This document shows, piece after piece, positions 16,547 to 26,900 of a stretch of 35,416 nt of DNA; position 1 is the first letter of the stretch, and the number at the start of each line of letters is the position of its first letter. Origin of the DNA: Planctomycetota bacterium. Its GTDB lineage: Bacteria; Planctomycetota; Planctomycetia; Pirellulales; Pirellulaceae. The translations under genes were made by a program, and so were the position numbers. The DNA is taken from assembly GCA_017303505.1 (NCBI GenBank), contig JAFLCP010000080.1:1-35416 (forward strand), written 5' to 3'. The notes beneath the pieces are model-generated. The model searched no databases, had not been told where the DNA came from, and was given only the letters and a program-made list of their open reading frames with translations.

Positions 16547-17008
16547 TTAGGCAAAACACGGTGGCCCGCGCACGCTCCAGTAGTTGGGAACATCAAGAGA
16601 AAGCGAAATGGGTTCCGGTTCGGCAACCGCTTGAACCTTCTGTGTCGAAAATGGGACGACATACCATTGAACGATGAGGATATCATCGTGCAATAACATT
16701 TCGCACACAGGGCAAGAATGATCGGAATCAGAGCGATCTGAGGGGCATGACGAGTTGCTGCAATCTTCACCGCAGTCGGGGAGAATCGGGGCAGCGGAAA
16801 AATTTCCAGAGCGTGTGCTGTCGCGATTGAATGGACAATCCGCCAGACGATCCACGCTGGTTGAGGTACCGCAGCATTCTTCAGAACTAGTACCACATGC
16901 GACTGAACCATGGGGATGGGCAAGCGCGCGATGCCAAGATAGCACCATTGGGCTGAGGACAACCCAGGCTACCAGCAACAGCGAACAGGCTTTTCGCAAT
17001 CCGACCAT
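16547..17008 (-). CDS. Cys-rich exported protein, DUF2946-like
   Basis: A 153-residue protein with an N-terminal hydrophobic segment (residues 8-25) and about eleven cysteines, in clusters such as SEECCGT, EDCSNSSC and CPVCEML, plus several histidines. The C-terminus ends with YWSVRGPP. A CP-x-C motif and a terminal R-x-PP are seen in the DUF2946 group of small exported proteins found near metal-handling genes, so I suggest a distant relative that may bind metal (inference). A 141-codon frame on the same strand overlaps it, but only this frame has a signal peptide. It lies upstream of the DUF1559 gene and is probably transcribed with it. Confidence 0.65.
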   Translation of the reverse strand: MVGLRKACSLLLVAWVVLSPMVLSWHRALAHPHGSVACGTSSEECCGTSTSVDRLADCPFNRDSTRSGNFSAAPILPDCGEDCSNSSCPSDRSDSDHSCPVCEMLLHDDILIVQWYVVPFSTQKVQAVAEPEPISLSLDVPNYWSVRGPPCFA

Positions 17009-17408
17009 TGCGATTCACCCAGTGGAATACGAAACGTCGAGCCAGAAAACAAATACGCGTGAACTTCTATTCACATCTCTGAATCATTCACAAAACGGAG
17101 AATTTTGTCAATAAAAATACGAGACAGATACCGTGCAAAAGGGTGGATTTCACCAAAAGAAGTAGTCCGCATTATTTGGCCCAACCTTCGCTAGCGCACA
17201 ACCGTCCAGATTCCCACATTCCGAGCGATAATCGGTATCATATTAAGCCAACTTAGGACGTTGTACGTTCGATCGTCGGTGCCCAATCAGGTCGGCGGTT
17301 GTCAGGTCGTTGGTCTTGATTAGCCATGAAGGCTGATGCCAAACGGCCTTTTGCAACGCACTGTATACACTCGTCAGCACACACAACAAGGCGGCCACAG
17401 CAACAAAG
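17009..17408. other. Intergenic region between divergent genes
   Basis: This 400-base gap separates the Cys-rich gene (-) and the ABC ATPase gene (+), so it should hold both promoters. I see no strong consensus promoter. A 62-codon minus-strand frame (17243-17431) has a hydrophobic N-terminal half, but it overlaps the ATPase start and lacks a ribosome-binding site, so I do not call it. Confidence 0.5.
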
Positions 17409-18128
17409 ATGGAACCTCTTTTGCGAGCCATAAACGTTTCGAAGACGTATCATTCAGGGAGCGTTTCGCACCTAGCGTTATCCGACGTAAGTGTTGACAT
17501 CCATCGAGGCGAATTTGTTGCCATCGTTGGACCGTCCGGTTGCGGAAAAAGCACATTGCTGCATCTATTAGGCGGCCTTGATCAACCTGACCAAGGGGAT
17601 GTGTTGTTAGAAGGAGAATCGATATCCAAACTCAACGAGGTTGACCAAACTTTGTTGAGACGCCGACGAATTGGATTCGTGTTTCAAAAAGTGCATCTGC
17701 TGCCAATGCTCACCGCCATTGAAAATGTTATGGTCCCAATGCGGTTAGATGGAATCCAGCTTTCTGAAGCACGTCCTCGAGCGCTCTCCGCACTTGCGGC
17801 GGTTGGCATGGAAGGAAAAGAGAAGAATCGCCCCGGCGAATTATCCGGTGGCGAAGCTCAACGTGTTGCGATTGCCCGCTCGTTGGTTATGTCACCTGCC
17901 ATCGTTTTGGCAGACGAGCCTACTGGAGCTCTCGATTCGATCAACGGCGAAAAGGTGATCGCGCTATTTCGGAAGCTCGTTGTCAAGTCGCAGCAAACCC
18001 TGGTGATCGTGACGCACGATGCGGGTGTCGCAGCGGCTGCCGATCGTGTCGTAAAAATGCGTGATGGACGAATTGTTGGGGACTCCGTCGCCACAACGGT
18101 TCAAGCCAAAACACCTACGACCAAGTAA
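17409..18128 (+). CDS. ABC transporter ATP-binding protein, LolD/YbbA-like
   Basis: A 239-residue cytoplasmic ATPase of the LolD/MacB/YbbA group. Walker A is GPSGCGKST (41-49), the Q-loop is Q93, the signature is LSGGEAQ (145-151), Walker B is IVLADE (165-170) and the switch His is H203. These ATPases partner FtsX-type permeases that pull or release lipids, lipoproteins or peptides at the membrane instead of pumping solutes across it. The ATG at 17409 has no clear ribosome-binding site, so it may be leaderless or weakly translated. It is the first gene of a three-gene unit; the permease gene starts 8 bases after its stop. Confidence 0.95.
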   Translation: MEPLLRAINVSKTYHSGSVSHLALSDVSVDIHRGEFVAIVGPSGCGKSTLLHLLGGLDQPDQGDVLLEGESISKLNEVDQTLLRRRRIGFVFQKVHLLPMLTAIENVMVPMRLDGIQLSEARPRALSALAAVGMEGKEKNRPGELSGGEAQRVAIARSLVMSPAIVLADEPTGALDSINGEKVIALFRKLVVKSQQTLVIVTHDAGVAAAADRVVKMRDGRIVGDSVATTVQAKTPTTK

Positions 18129-18136
18129 GGGGAACG

Positions 18137-20656
18137 ATGATGTTTGCAGTTTTGTGGCAACATTGGCGTCAACGCCCCGCCCGTTTCTTTTTGACTTTGA
18201 TCAGTTTGATTTTATCTACTGCGACTTTGGTTTCTGTGTTCGTCGCCTCGCATAATGCGCGCATGGCGTTTCAGGCGTTGAATAGTGCCGTGAAAGGCTT
18301 GCCATCGCTGGATATCGTCAATGCAGAAGGCGATCGCTTCCAACTCGATTTGTTGGACTCATTGCTCGCCGATGAGAAATGGCAGCCCGCTCTGCCAACC
18401 TTAGTGCGTGGAACCATCCTTCGCAATTCAACAAACAAAAGCCGTGGTCTGGCATTGGGTATGCCATTTAGCGACATGCCGGAAAAAACACGCGAATTTG
18501 TGTTGCGAAACTTCACAATGAGTCCGCAAGAAATACCGCAAACAGGAGAGTGTTGGATTTCAGCTCTGGTCGCTACCAGCCTCGATGTCAATGAAGGGGA
18601 CACAATTCAATGTTTGTTTCGTCGTGGCTTCAAGAAGCTGACCGTTAAGCGAATCATCCCCGTTCGAGAGTGGAATTCGATCGTGAATGAGCATGGAATT
18701 ATTGTCGACTTAAAGTGGTTGCAAGATGTGGCGGCGGTGCCAGGCAAAGTGGACCGATGCCGTGTTTTCTTGCCTGACGATACCAAAGAAACCAGAGAAC
18801 GTGTCGAAGCGGATTTGCAGGCGAATGTTGCAGCCTCCCTTAAAGTTAAGGAACGGACTAACACAGTGGGAGTTGCAGACGATCTTTTGAAATCAACGGA
18901 ACTTGGGTTGTCCTTTGCCAGCGCCCTCGCTGTTGCTATGGCGGCCTATATTCTGCTCAATACGACGCGAATGAACTTAACCGAACGTCGCCCCTATTTT
19001 GCGATTCTCAAATGCGTCGGCGCATTGCCCAGCCAGATTAGGCGGGCGATCTTGCTTGAAGCGTTTCTAATTAGCCTATTAGGAGTTTTCTTTGGTCAAC
19101 TTGCTGGATGTGGAATCGGATATGGTATGGGTATTGCGTTGGCAGCAGTGCTCCAAGCGAATCCAGCTGAGTTTTCACTGCCGTGGCTGGCATTGATTGC
19201 GATCTCGCTTTTCCTTCCCACATTGACGCTGTTGGTCGTTTGGTTTGCCGAACGGCAACAAAACAACGTTTCCCCATTGGAGAGTTTTCGGGAACCACCA
19301 GCCGCTGGGGCAGCCAAAATGCCATGGCGGTCTATTCTAGCCGGCGGAGTTTTGTGGTGGGTCGCGGTGGCCGGCCTGATCTTAGTTCAACAGGAATACC
19401 TCGATGCTCAATGGGGTGTCGCTGCGGGCTTACTGGCCCTCATATCGTACTTGTTGCTCTTGCCAGCCGGTCTCATACCATTGATCTGGATCTTAGATCG
19501 TCTCGCACAATCCAAAAATGGTCTATCGATCGACATGGCCAAACACCAACTCATTCGCCGCCCTGAACGCACGGCATTGAATGCGGGCTTTTTGATCATT
19601 TCGCTGTGTGGTGCCATAGGCTTGGGCCAAACCCTAATGAGCAACACCAGCGAGATCAATCGTTGGTATCAACGCGCATTGCCGGGCGATATCTTTTTGA
19701 TCTCCACTCGCTCCCCATCCACCGTCATCGATTCCGAAGATCCGTTGAGAAATATGATCCAAGAACAACCAGGTACCTTGTGGGCTAACGCTCTGCGGTT
19801 CATTTGGTGTTATGCGGACGAACAACCTGTCATGATGATTGTGCGCGAGTTCCCTACCAATGCTCCGTTTCCCACTGAGCCAAAAGGACTAACAACCGCC
19901 GAGTCAATGAAGATCGTCCAAAATGATCAAGTGATTTTGGGCTCAATCCTTGCCAAGAAACTCGGAAAGAAAAAAGGTGATGATGTTACCGTCACATTCA
20001 ACGGCAGAAGCTTTAAACTCCCTGTAGGAGGCGTAAATGCCAACTTTGCCAATGGTGGTATGGCATTAGTCATCAATCGTCAAACTGCTCAAAAGCACCT
20101 CGAAATCACGGGCTTCGAATGGTATGCCATCGCCGTCGAACCGAATCGGCTTAAAGAAACCTACGACGCCTTACGCAGCGTCAAAGATCAATATGGGTTC
20201 GAAATCCAATTGGGTTCGGATATGCGTAAAGGTGTGGAACAAACGATTGCCGGTGTGACCTCTGGCATTTGGAGCGTTATCTTTATCTCGTTCCTAACAG
20301 GCGGATTTGGAATTGCCACCACATTGGCCATGAATATTATTGAACAAGCTCGCGACTTCTCGTTGATTCGCATTGTTGGCGCCAGCCGTCGTCAGATGTT
20401 AATCACCGTTTTGACACAAGCTTGGCTAATCGGTATCGTCGGCATCTTCTATGGACTGATCGGTGGAGCCACCACGGTGTTTATCATCGTTCTGTGCAGT
20501 GAAGCACTGCTAGGCTATCAACCCGATTTCCATTGGAACTACATGTTGATGATCATGTCCATCTTCGGCACTTTTGTCATTGTCACCTTGGCTGCGATGA
20601 TTCCCGCTTGGAAAGCATCGAAAATCAATCCTGTCGAGCATCTCAGTTATGAATAG
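18137..20656 (+). CDS. ABC transporter permease with two FtsX domains
   Basis: An 839-residue inner-membrane protein. A first span (about 17-38) is followed by a large periplasmic segment. A multi-span FtsX module follows at about 250-380, with RPYFAILKCVGALPSQI. More spans come at about 395-460, a second periplasmic segment in the middle, and a final FtsX module at about 700-835 with LIRIVGASRRQM and the typical ending IPAWKASKINPVEHLSYE. The length and double-module layout match the YbbP type. AAGGGG precedes the ATG. The stop overlaps the next start (ATGAATAG), so the third gene is translationally coupled. The likely job is mechanotransmission or lipid/lipoprotein handling with the adjacent ATPase (inference). 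Confidence 0.93.
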   Translation: MMFAVLWQHWRQRPARFFLTLISLILSTATLVSVFVASHNARMAFQALNSAVKGLPSLDIVNAEGDRFQLDLLDSLLADEKWQPALPTLVRGTILRNSTNKSRGLALGMPFSDMPEKTREFVLRNFTMSPQEIPQTGECWISALVATSLDVNEGDTIQCLFRRGFKKLTVKRIIPVREWNSIVNEHGIIVDLKWLQDVAAVPGKVDRCRVFLPDDTKETRERVEADLQANVAASLKVKERTNTVGVADDLLKSTELGLSFASALAVAMAAYILLNTTRMNLTERRPYFAILKCVGALPSQIRRAILLEAFLISLLGVFFGQLAGCGIGYGMGIALAAVLQANPAEFSLPWLALIAISLFLPTLTLLVVWFAERQQNNVSPLESFREPPAAGAAKMPWRSILAGGVLWWVAVAGLILVQQEYLDAQWGVAAGLLALISYLLLLPAGLIPLIWILDRLAQSKNGLSIDMAKHQLIRRPERTALNAGFLIISLCGAIGLGQTLMSNTSEINRWYQRALPGDIFLISTRSPSTVIDSEDPLRNMIQEQPGTLWANALRFIWCYADEQPVMMIVREFPTNAPFPTEPKGLTTAESMKIVQNDQVILGSILAKKLGKKKGDDVTVTFNGRSFKLPVGGVNANFANGGMALVINRQTAQKHLEITGFEWYAIAVEPNRLKETYDALRSVKDQYGFEIQLGSDMRKGVEQTIAGVTSGIWSVIFISFLTGGFGIATTLAMNIIEQARDFSLIRIVGASRRQMLITVLTQAWLIGIVGIFYGLIGGATTVFIIVLCSEALLGYQPDFHWNYMLMIMSIFGTFVIVTLAAMIPAWKASKINPVEHLSYE

Positions 20657-22418
20657 TTTCAGTCACTGCAAAATGGCACATTGTTTTTTTGCACCAGTGG
20701 TCGCGGTGTTGTTGTGGCTCACATCAAGTTCTGCCGTCCATGCACAACGTCCGTTGGAACGCGCCAACGTTCGTGAAGCATTGCCTACCTCAACCTTCTT
20801 CATCTTTCAAAGTAGCAATGTGCAGGCTGCCACGAAGGCTATTGCGACGTCGCGGTTTGGCCAACGTCTTTCTGACGAACCTTGGCTTTCTCTCTCCAAG
20901 CAACATCAAGAAAAGAACATCGCTTCGCTCCTCAACACACTTCCATGGATGGGCATCGAGTGGCGTGAGCTTGAGACGGTAGAAGCCAAAGGCTACTTCG
21001 TCGGCTTTTTGGACTCGAAGCAAAAACCACACGTCGTCTTCCTCATGCAACTTGGGCCGAATGCGGCGACACACCCTTTTGTCTCGGCGTGGAAGAAAGC
21101 GTTTACTCAGAATCGAACCCTAAAAGAAACGTCGCTCGATGAAACCTTGCAGATTTCCATAGCCGAATCCAAAAAGCCTGGTGTTTCATCGGCAGTATTA
21201 GCAATTGGACCAGAGTGGACCGCCATTTCCTCGTCCCCAATAGCAATTCAGGAATGGGTTACTTCTAACGCCAAAAACGCCTTGCCACAGAACTCGCTTT
21301 ACGATCGCTCTTTATCCAAAAGCACCTCTGAATCATCGGTTCAATATTGGTTACAACCTTGGCAACTCCTCACCAATTACACCGAGGTTAGCGAGCCCAA
21401 GATATTTGGAACTCTTGAGAAGCTCGGCTTGGAACAGGTCACAGAGTGCGGAGGTGAGATTCAGTTCTTGGAAACGCCAAGTCCATCTTGGAACGTCACC
21501 ACCGAAGTGCAATGGGCGCAACCTCCTCAAGACGCATTGGCCGTCCTGAGCTTGATGGAGGGGCCGTCGATTCCACTTCCAGCGATCATGCAAGGGACTA
21601 CCGAAGAAACCAAGTTCGACAATTTTTCAATGCTCTATCTGGATAACAAACCTTGGTTTCAAGGTGTGAACTTTCTTGCGGATCTATCCATCGATGAAAG
21701 TACGCCCGGTGGTTTTGCGGACATTCTCGATAGCTTGTTAACGGATCCCGAAGGCCCCAAAATCGACGTCCGTAAAGAGGTGATCTATAAGCTTGGCAAT
21801 CCAATGATTCTGGGCGGCTCCACGATCCCAGATCGCAAAAAGGAAGGGCAATATCAGCGGCAGCTACTGACAGCCTTCCCATTTCCCGACACGACAGAAA
21901 TGCGAAAAATTCTGCAGCGAATGTTCGAAGGAGATGAAGAAGTCACGCATGAAGATATCGGCGACTTCCAAGTTTGGCACACCGTCCATAACGAGTCCCT
22001 GTTCATCTCGTTGAGCGAAAGTGAAACCCAAACGATTACTGCGGCAGCCGTGGATAAGACCCATGTTTATTTGGCAACAGATACCATTTGGCTCAAAAAA
22101 CTGATTGAAACCGCGAACCAGAACACTCCTGGATCAGTACCCGAAAAAACCGATGCAGAGCCTATTTCAATAAAGCAGTACTTCGACTTAACCTCCTGGT
22201 TACATCGAAGTTGGTTGCGAGTACCCGAACGAACTCCCGATCGGAAAGATTATGAGTCCACGGATTTGGCTGCACTTGTGCTAACCAATACGTTAGTTCC
22301 GCAAATGGCAGCCTCCGAGTTACCACCTTGGGACAAAGCGAAAGACCTCTTTGGTTCCATTGAAGTGGTGGGCCGCAAAACGGCAACTGGCGTCAGCCTT
22401 TCAATCACTTGGAAATGA
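20649..22418 (+). CDS. Secreted protein of unknown function in the ABC operon
   Basis: A 589-residue exported protein with a signal peptide ending near AVHAQ (about residue 33). The rest is a mixed alpha/beta sequence without membrane spans. It opens with ALPTSTFFIFQSSNVQAATKAIATSRFGQRL and later has repeated segments beginning with short Phe/Leu-rich strands. The style resembles the DUF3352-like periplasmic proteins, but I cannot assign it to a family and see no catalytic motif. Its start codon lies within the end of the permease gene, overlapping by eight bases, which ties its synthesis to the ABC complex. It is probably a periplasmic partner or substrate of that transporter (inference). 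Confidence 0.85.
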   Translation: MNSFSHCKMAHCFFAPVVAVLLWLTSSSAVHAQRPLERANVREALPTSTFFIFQSSNVQAATKAIATSRFGQRLSDEPWLSLSKQHQEKNIASLLNTLPWMGIEWRELETVEAKGYFVGFLDSKQKPHVVFLMQLGPNAATHPFVSAWKKAFTQNRTLKETSLDETLQISIAESKKPGVSSAVLAIGPEWTAISSSPIAIQEWVTSNAKNALPQNSLYDRSLSKSTSESSVQYWLQPWQLLTNYTEVSEPKIFGTLEKLGLEQVTECGGEIQFLETPSPSWNVTTEVQWAQPPQDALAVLSLMEGPSIPLPAIMQGTTEETKFDNFSMLYLDNKPWFQGVNFLADLSIDESTPGGFADILDSLLTDPEGPKIDVRKEVIYKLGNPMILGGSTIPDRKKEGQYQRQLLTAFPFPDTTEMRKILQRMFEGDEEVTHEDIGDFQVWHTVHNESLFISLSESETQTITAAAVDKTHVYLATDTIWLKKLIETANQNTPGSVPEKTDAEPISIKQYFDLTSWLHRSWLRVPERTPDRKDYESTDLAALVLTNTLVPQMAASELPPWDKAKDLFGSIEVVGRKTATGVSLSITWK

Positions 22419-22528
22419 GTCTTTCAAAGTTTTCGCGAAATGTGAACTGAACCGTACTCGGCACGTCTTGCAGCATTTGAGGTTTTGGCGGCAAGCCTTG
22501 CGGCTAAACGATCACATGGAACACCGGA

Positions 22529-23959
22529 CTAAGCTAACAAGCAGTCTTTGATGACATTTCCATAAACATCCGTCAAACGAAAATCACGTCCACCCCAGCG
22601 AAAGGTGAGACGTTCATGATCGATCCCCAACAAATGCAAAATGGTTGCATGAAGGTCGTGCATGCTCACCACTTTATCGACAGCACGATACCCAAATTCG
22701 TCGGTCGAACCGTAATGAAATCCACCCTTTACACCTCCACCCGCCAGCCAAATGCTGAAGCCTTGTGGATTGTGATCTCGACCATGACTCCTCTGAGCAA
22801 ATGGGGTCCGCCCAAATTCTCCTGCAAATACTAACAGGGTGGAATCTAACAGTCCTCGCTGCGCTAAATCGGATATCAGCGCGGCGATAGGTTGATCCAC
22901 AACTTCTGCATTTTTGCGATGACCTTCCTGAATGTTCTCGTGGTCATCCCAGGGAGCGATAAAACGAATTCCTTTGACGCAGGTCAATTCGACAAATCTG
23001 ACGCCACTTTCGATCAAACGTCGCGCCAGTAAACATTGTTTTGCATATTGGGCCGTGAGGGAATTCTTCGAATCGACACCATACGCTTTGAGAGTTGCCT
23101 CACTTTCCTGAGAAACGTCGGTTAGTTGTGGAACAGCCGTCTGCATTGCCATCGCAGTTTCATAATTCTTGATTGCCCCTTCGATGGCACTGCTCTCTGC
23201 ATTCGGTTCCCTGTAAGCCTTTTGAAATTTCGCATCTGAATTTCGAACAAAATCCATCAAAGCACTTTGCGTCTCGTTCCCGAACGCGGTCTTGACGTTT
23301 TGTACGATCTCTTGATTGCCGAAAGCGTTAAAAAACGTCCCCTGATTTATGGCGGGAAGAAACGAATTAGAAAAGTTCTCTGGCCCACCGATAGGCAACA
23401 ACCCACCATTGATGACAACATATCCGGGCAGTTCCCGGTTCACTGTCCCAAGTCCATAGTTGATCCATGAACCAAGGGATGGCCTCCCTTGAATCGGGCT
23501 TCCCGTATGTAAATACATGCAAGCTTGTGAATGCTCAGCAAACTCACTCTTCATCGATCGGATCACGCAGAGCTTGTCAGCATGTTGTGCTAGATTTGGG
23601 AACAACTCGCTGATCGGTAGGCCCGATTCGCCATGCTGGTCGAACTTAAAGGGTGAGCCGAAAATCGTTCCATTTTGATCGAATTGCGTTGCGTCCACTG
23701 CGGCAGGAAATCGCTCGCCGTGGCGTTCATTCAGGAGCGGCTTCGGATCAAAGGTATCGACTTGAGATGGCCCACCATCCATGAACAGAAAGATCACGTT
23801 CTTCGCGCGGGGCATAAAGTGTAGCCCCTGGCTTTTACCCGCAGCATCATCTTTGCCGAGGGCTGCTGGAGCATATTCGGCCAATAGCGCGGCCAGAGCT
23901 GTGTAGCCGAATCCATTTCCGCAGCGACGAAGCACTTCGCGACGATTGAAAACAGTCAT
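22529..23959 (-). CDS. DUF1501 protein, second copy
   Basis: A 476-residue DUF1501 protein. The N-terminus NRREVLRRCGNG followed by Ala/Leu-rich sequence fits a Tat-type export signal. Family landmarks are NVIFLFMDGGPSQVDTFDPKP near residue 55, VFAGEFGRTPFAQ in the last third, and GRDHNPQGFSIWLAGGGVKGG close behind. It differs clearly from the copy at 6323 and is not a recent duplicate. Its ribosome-binding site (AAGG, eight bases before the ATG) overlaps the stop codon of the upstream giant DUF1549/DUF1553 gene, so the pair should be translationally coupled. The reaction is unknown. Confidence 0.93.
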   Translation of the reverse strand: MTVFNRREVLRRCGNGFGYTALAALLAEYAPAALGKDDAAGKSQGLHFMPRAKNVIFLFMDGGPSQVDTFDPKPLLNERHGERFPAAVDATQFDQNGTIFGSPFKFDQHGESGLPISELFPNLAQHADKLCVIRSMKSEFAEHSQACMYLHTGSPIQGRPSLGSWINYGLGTVNRELPGYVVINGGLLPIGGPENFSNSFLPAINQGTFFNAFGNQEIVQNVKTAFGNETQSALMDFVRNSDAKFQKAYREPNAESSAIEGAIKNYETAMAMQTAVPQLTDVSQESEATLKAYGVDSKNSLTAQYAKQCLLARRLIESGVRFVELTCVKGIRFIAPWDDHENIQEGHRKNAEVVDQPIAALISDLAQRGLLDSTLLVFAGEFGRTPFAQRSHGRDHNPQGFSIWLAGGGVKGGFHYGSTDEFGYRAVDKVVSMHDLHATILHLLGIDHERLTFRWGGRDFRLTDVYGNVIKDCLLA

Positions 23960-23965
23960 GAGTGA

Positions 23966-26900
23966 CTACCTTAGAAAAATGAACTCTTTGAGATTAAACA
24001 TCCCATGAGCAAGTACGTGCCAAGCCTTCTCTTCGCCTTCTTTTGTTCGCACGTCTTCCAGCAGACTTTGAACGGCCTGGAGCTCTTCAGCGGTCGGTTG
24101 GCGTCCCAACAATTCTTGGTACATACGTTGTACTTTGCTAACTTGATCTCCGTCCGCACTGCGAATTTTGTTCGCCCAAATCTGTGACTGATGGAGTACC
24201 AGCGGATCATTGAGCATTGTCAAACTTTGCGTGGGAACGATCGTCGTATTGCGTTTTCCGACGGGGCTCGCTGGCCTTGGAAAATCAAAACTCAACAAAA
24301 ATTCATACGGAAAATTCCGCCGTACTTCGAGATAAAGAGAACGCCTCCCGCTTCCATCCAATGGGCCTGGTGGGCTTTGTTTATTGGGCTCCATTACGGC
24401 TTGATAAAACGGTAGTGTTCCTAGTCCACTGTCAGGACGTTTGAGGTTCCCAGCGACATACAACATAGAATCGCGAATGGATTCGGCATCGATTCTGCGA
24501 ACTACCATATGAGACCAAAGTCGATTATCCGGGTCTTTCGAAATCGACGTTTCCGTCGCAGTGGTGGAGCGTTGCCACGCCTTACTGTTAACAATGTGGC
24601 GAATCAACTGTTTGGTGGACCAGCCTTCTGCCATAAATCGAGCGGCCAATTCATCTAGCAGTTCGGGGTGGCTCGGGACCTCTCCCATTCGCCCAAAGTT
24701 ATCTACCGAGCGAACCAAACCCTCGCCAAAGAGCCAATTCCAAACACGGTTTACATAGACGCGGGCTGTAAGTGGATTATTGGGGTTCGTAATCGATCGA
24801 GCTAGTTGTAGGCGTCCGCTTGCATCTTGTGGGATCGGATCAATCACCTCCTTTAAGGCTACCAGATAACCGCGCTCTACTTCTTTACCGGGCGTTTTGT
24901 GATCGCCACGGTTAAGCCAAGCTTGATTTACGGGAAGTCGATCTTCGTAAACACCTGGTGCCCAATGCGGCTTGGGGATTTGGTTTTCGATTCGCTTATA
25001 CTCGTCGATGGTTTGGCGCAGCGTTGGGGCATCCGACGGAAGTAGGCTCAACCAACCGCTTTCCATCCAACCATTGAGCCAACGAATATCTTCTTTGCTA
25101 ACCGTTCCCGTTTTGAGCCTGTCGAGTGATTCTCGAATAGACTGCAAAATTGCAGCACTCGCACTCTCTCGAGAATCACACTCCACCTTCAATAGAGAAT
25201 CTGGAATAACTCTCCATTGAGGTAGCTGCACACCCCGTGAATGAGCTACAGCTTTGAATAATCCAAAACTCGATCGACCATCGCTATTTTCCAAATAGCT
25301 GGGATCTTTAGTGACACCTATGTAGGGCTTCGCGTCGCGAGTTAGCAACTCGATATGAGCCCGTAAGCCTTTCCATTGAGGCCGAATCGTCATCGTTACC
25401 CACTGAGTTTGATCGGAATTCAGTGTTGGGTTAATGGTTTCAAACAAGAGTGAGTCGCCCTGAAAATTCTCGATCACTAATCGTGCTCTCGCACCTGCGG
25501 TGCCGCGACACAACACAGAAATCAAGTCGTTCTCAACAACAAAGTCGGGAGAACGCAAAATTCCTGCATGGCGATCCGATAGCAAATTCGAATGAAATCC
25601 TTCACCTTGAAGCGTCGTAAAAACGGTGTCACTATTTCCCTGAACGGTCCATTGCGGTTTGCCTGTAAGCGGTTGAGCGGGCATGCCTGCACCATCAACT
25701 CTCCACGACTTGAAATCACCATCACTTAAATCCCACAGCACCTTTGCATCTGCAGGAATAACGTTCGATGGATTCGCGGTCTTCTCTTTCCATTTCTTCC
25801 ATTCCTGTACGAATTCCGCATCGGACGGCTGAACCAGTACCTCTAACATCGATCTAAGGCTGGCATCTCCACGCCCGTCTCGCAGTCGCGCCAACGCTCG
25901 CACAAGAGGTTTTCCGGCTGGCAATTGCTTCTCAAAGTCTTGCCACTTCGTTTCGCGTTGCGGATTTTGCCCCAGCCACTGGACCGCCTCGACAAACTCT
26001 GGCTTAGCTGATGTCAAGCGTTCGCTCCAATAGTTGGACCAGTGTTTGGTAAACTCAGTTTGCAAAGCGTCTAACTTCGTATTGTGTTGCGAAAAGCTCT
26101 CGGGTCGATCAAGTACACGTAATCCACTTCTTGTGCTTCTGAGTACGCCATACATCGCGTAGTAATCTTCGTCGCTGATGGGATCGAACTTATGGTCATG
26201 ACAACGTGCGCAAGAAATCGTGATGCCCTGAAAGGCTTTTCCTACCGCATCGATTTGACTGTCAATGACGACGATCTCTTCTTTCTTGACATCCACCGGT
26301 GTTTGATTGAATTCAATAAAGCGCCAAAATGCTAAACCTATGAGTGCTTCGTTCACGCCATTCTCAGTCCAACGCGGTTCAATGAGATCGCCAGCTAAAT
26401 GTTCTTCGATGAGCCGGTTAATCGGCACATCTTGTTGGAACGAGCGAACAAGATAATCGCGATATCGATAAGCGAAGGGGAGATAGGCGTCATCTTCTGA
26501 GCCATGTGTCTCCGAATAACGCACGGTGTCCATCCAGTGCCTGGCCCAATGCTCCGCAAACTCTGGACTTTCAAGATAACGCTCGACCAAGCTTTTCCAT
26601 GCTTCATCAGTGTGAGTAGTTTCAAAGGCCTGCACATCTCGATAGTCAGGTGGTAAGCCTCGTAGTTGAAAGCTGAGGCGGCGCACGAGTTGCTGCGAAT
26701 CGGCGGAATCGCTGGCCACTACACCTGACTCTTCCATTTTTCTGTTGAGCCAGAAATCGATACCGCGATAGCTGTCTGGCTTATTGAGCATTGGATTGGG
26801 TTGCCAACACCACCATTGAGAGCGTTCCTGAAAAAGCTTTTCCCAATCGATATTAGATCCGTTTAATGATTCAGGCTTATCTCTGGGGTCCACTGCTCCA

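Noticed and set aside
17243-17431. 62-codon minus-strand frame with a hydrophobic N-terminus
   Set aside because: It overlaps the start of the ABC ATPase gene, lacks a ribosome-binding site, and the tail shows no conserved feature.
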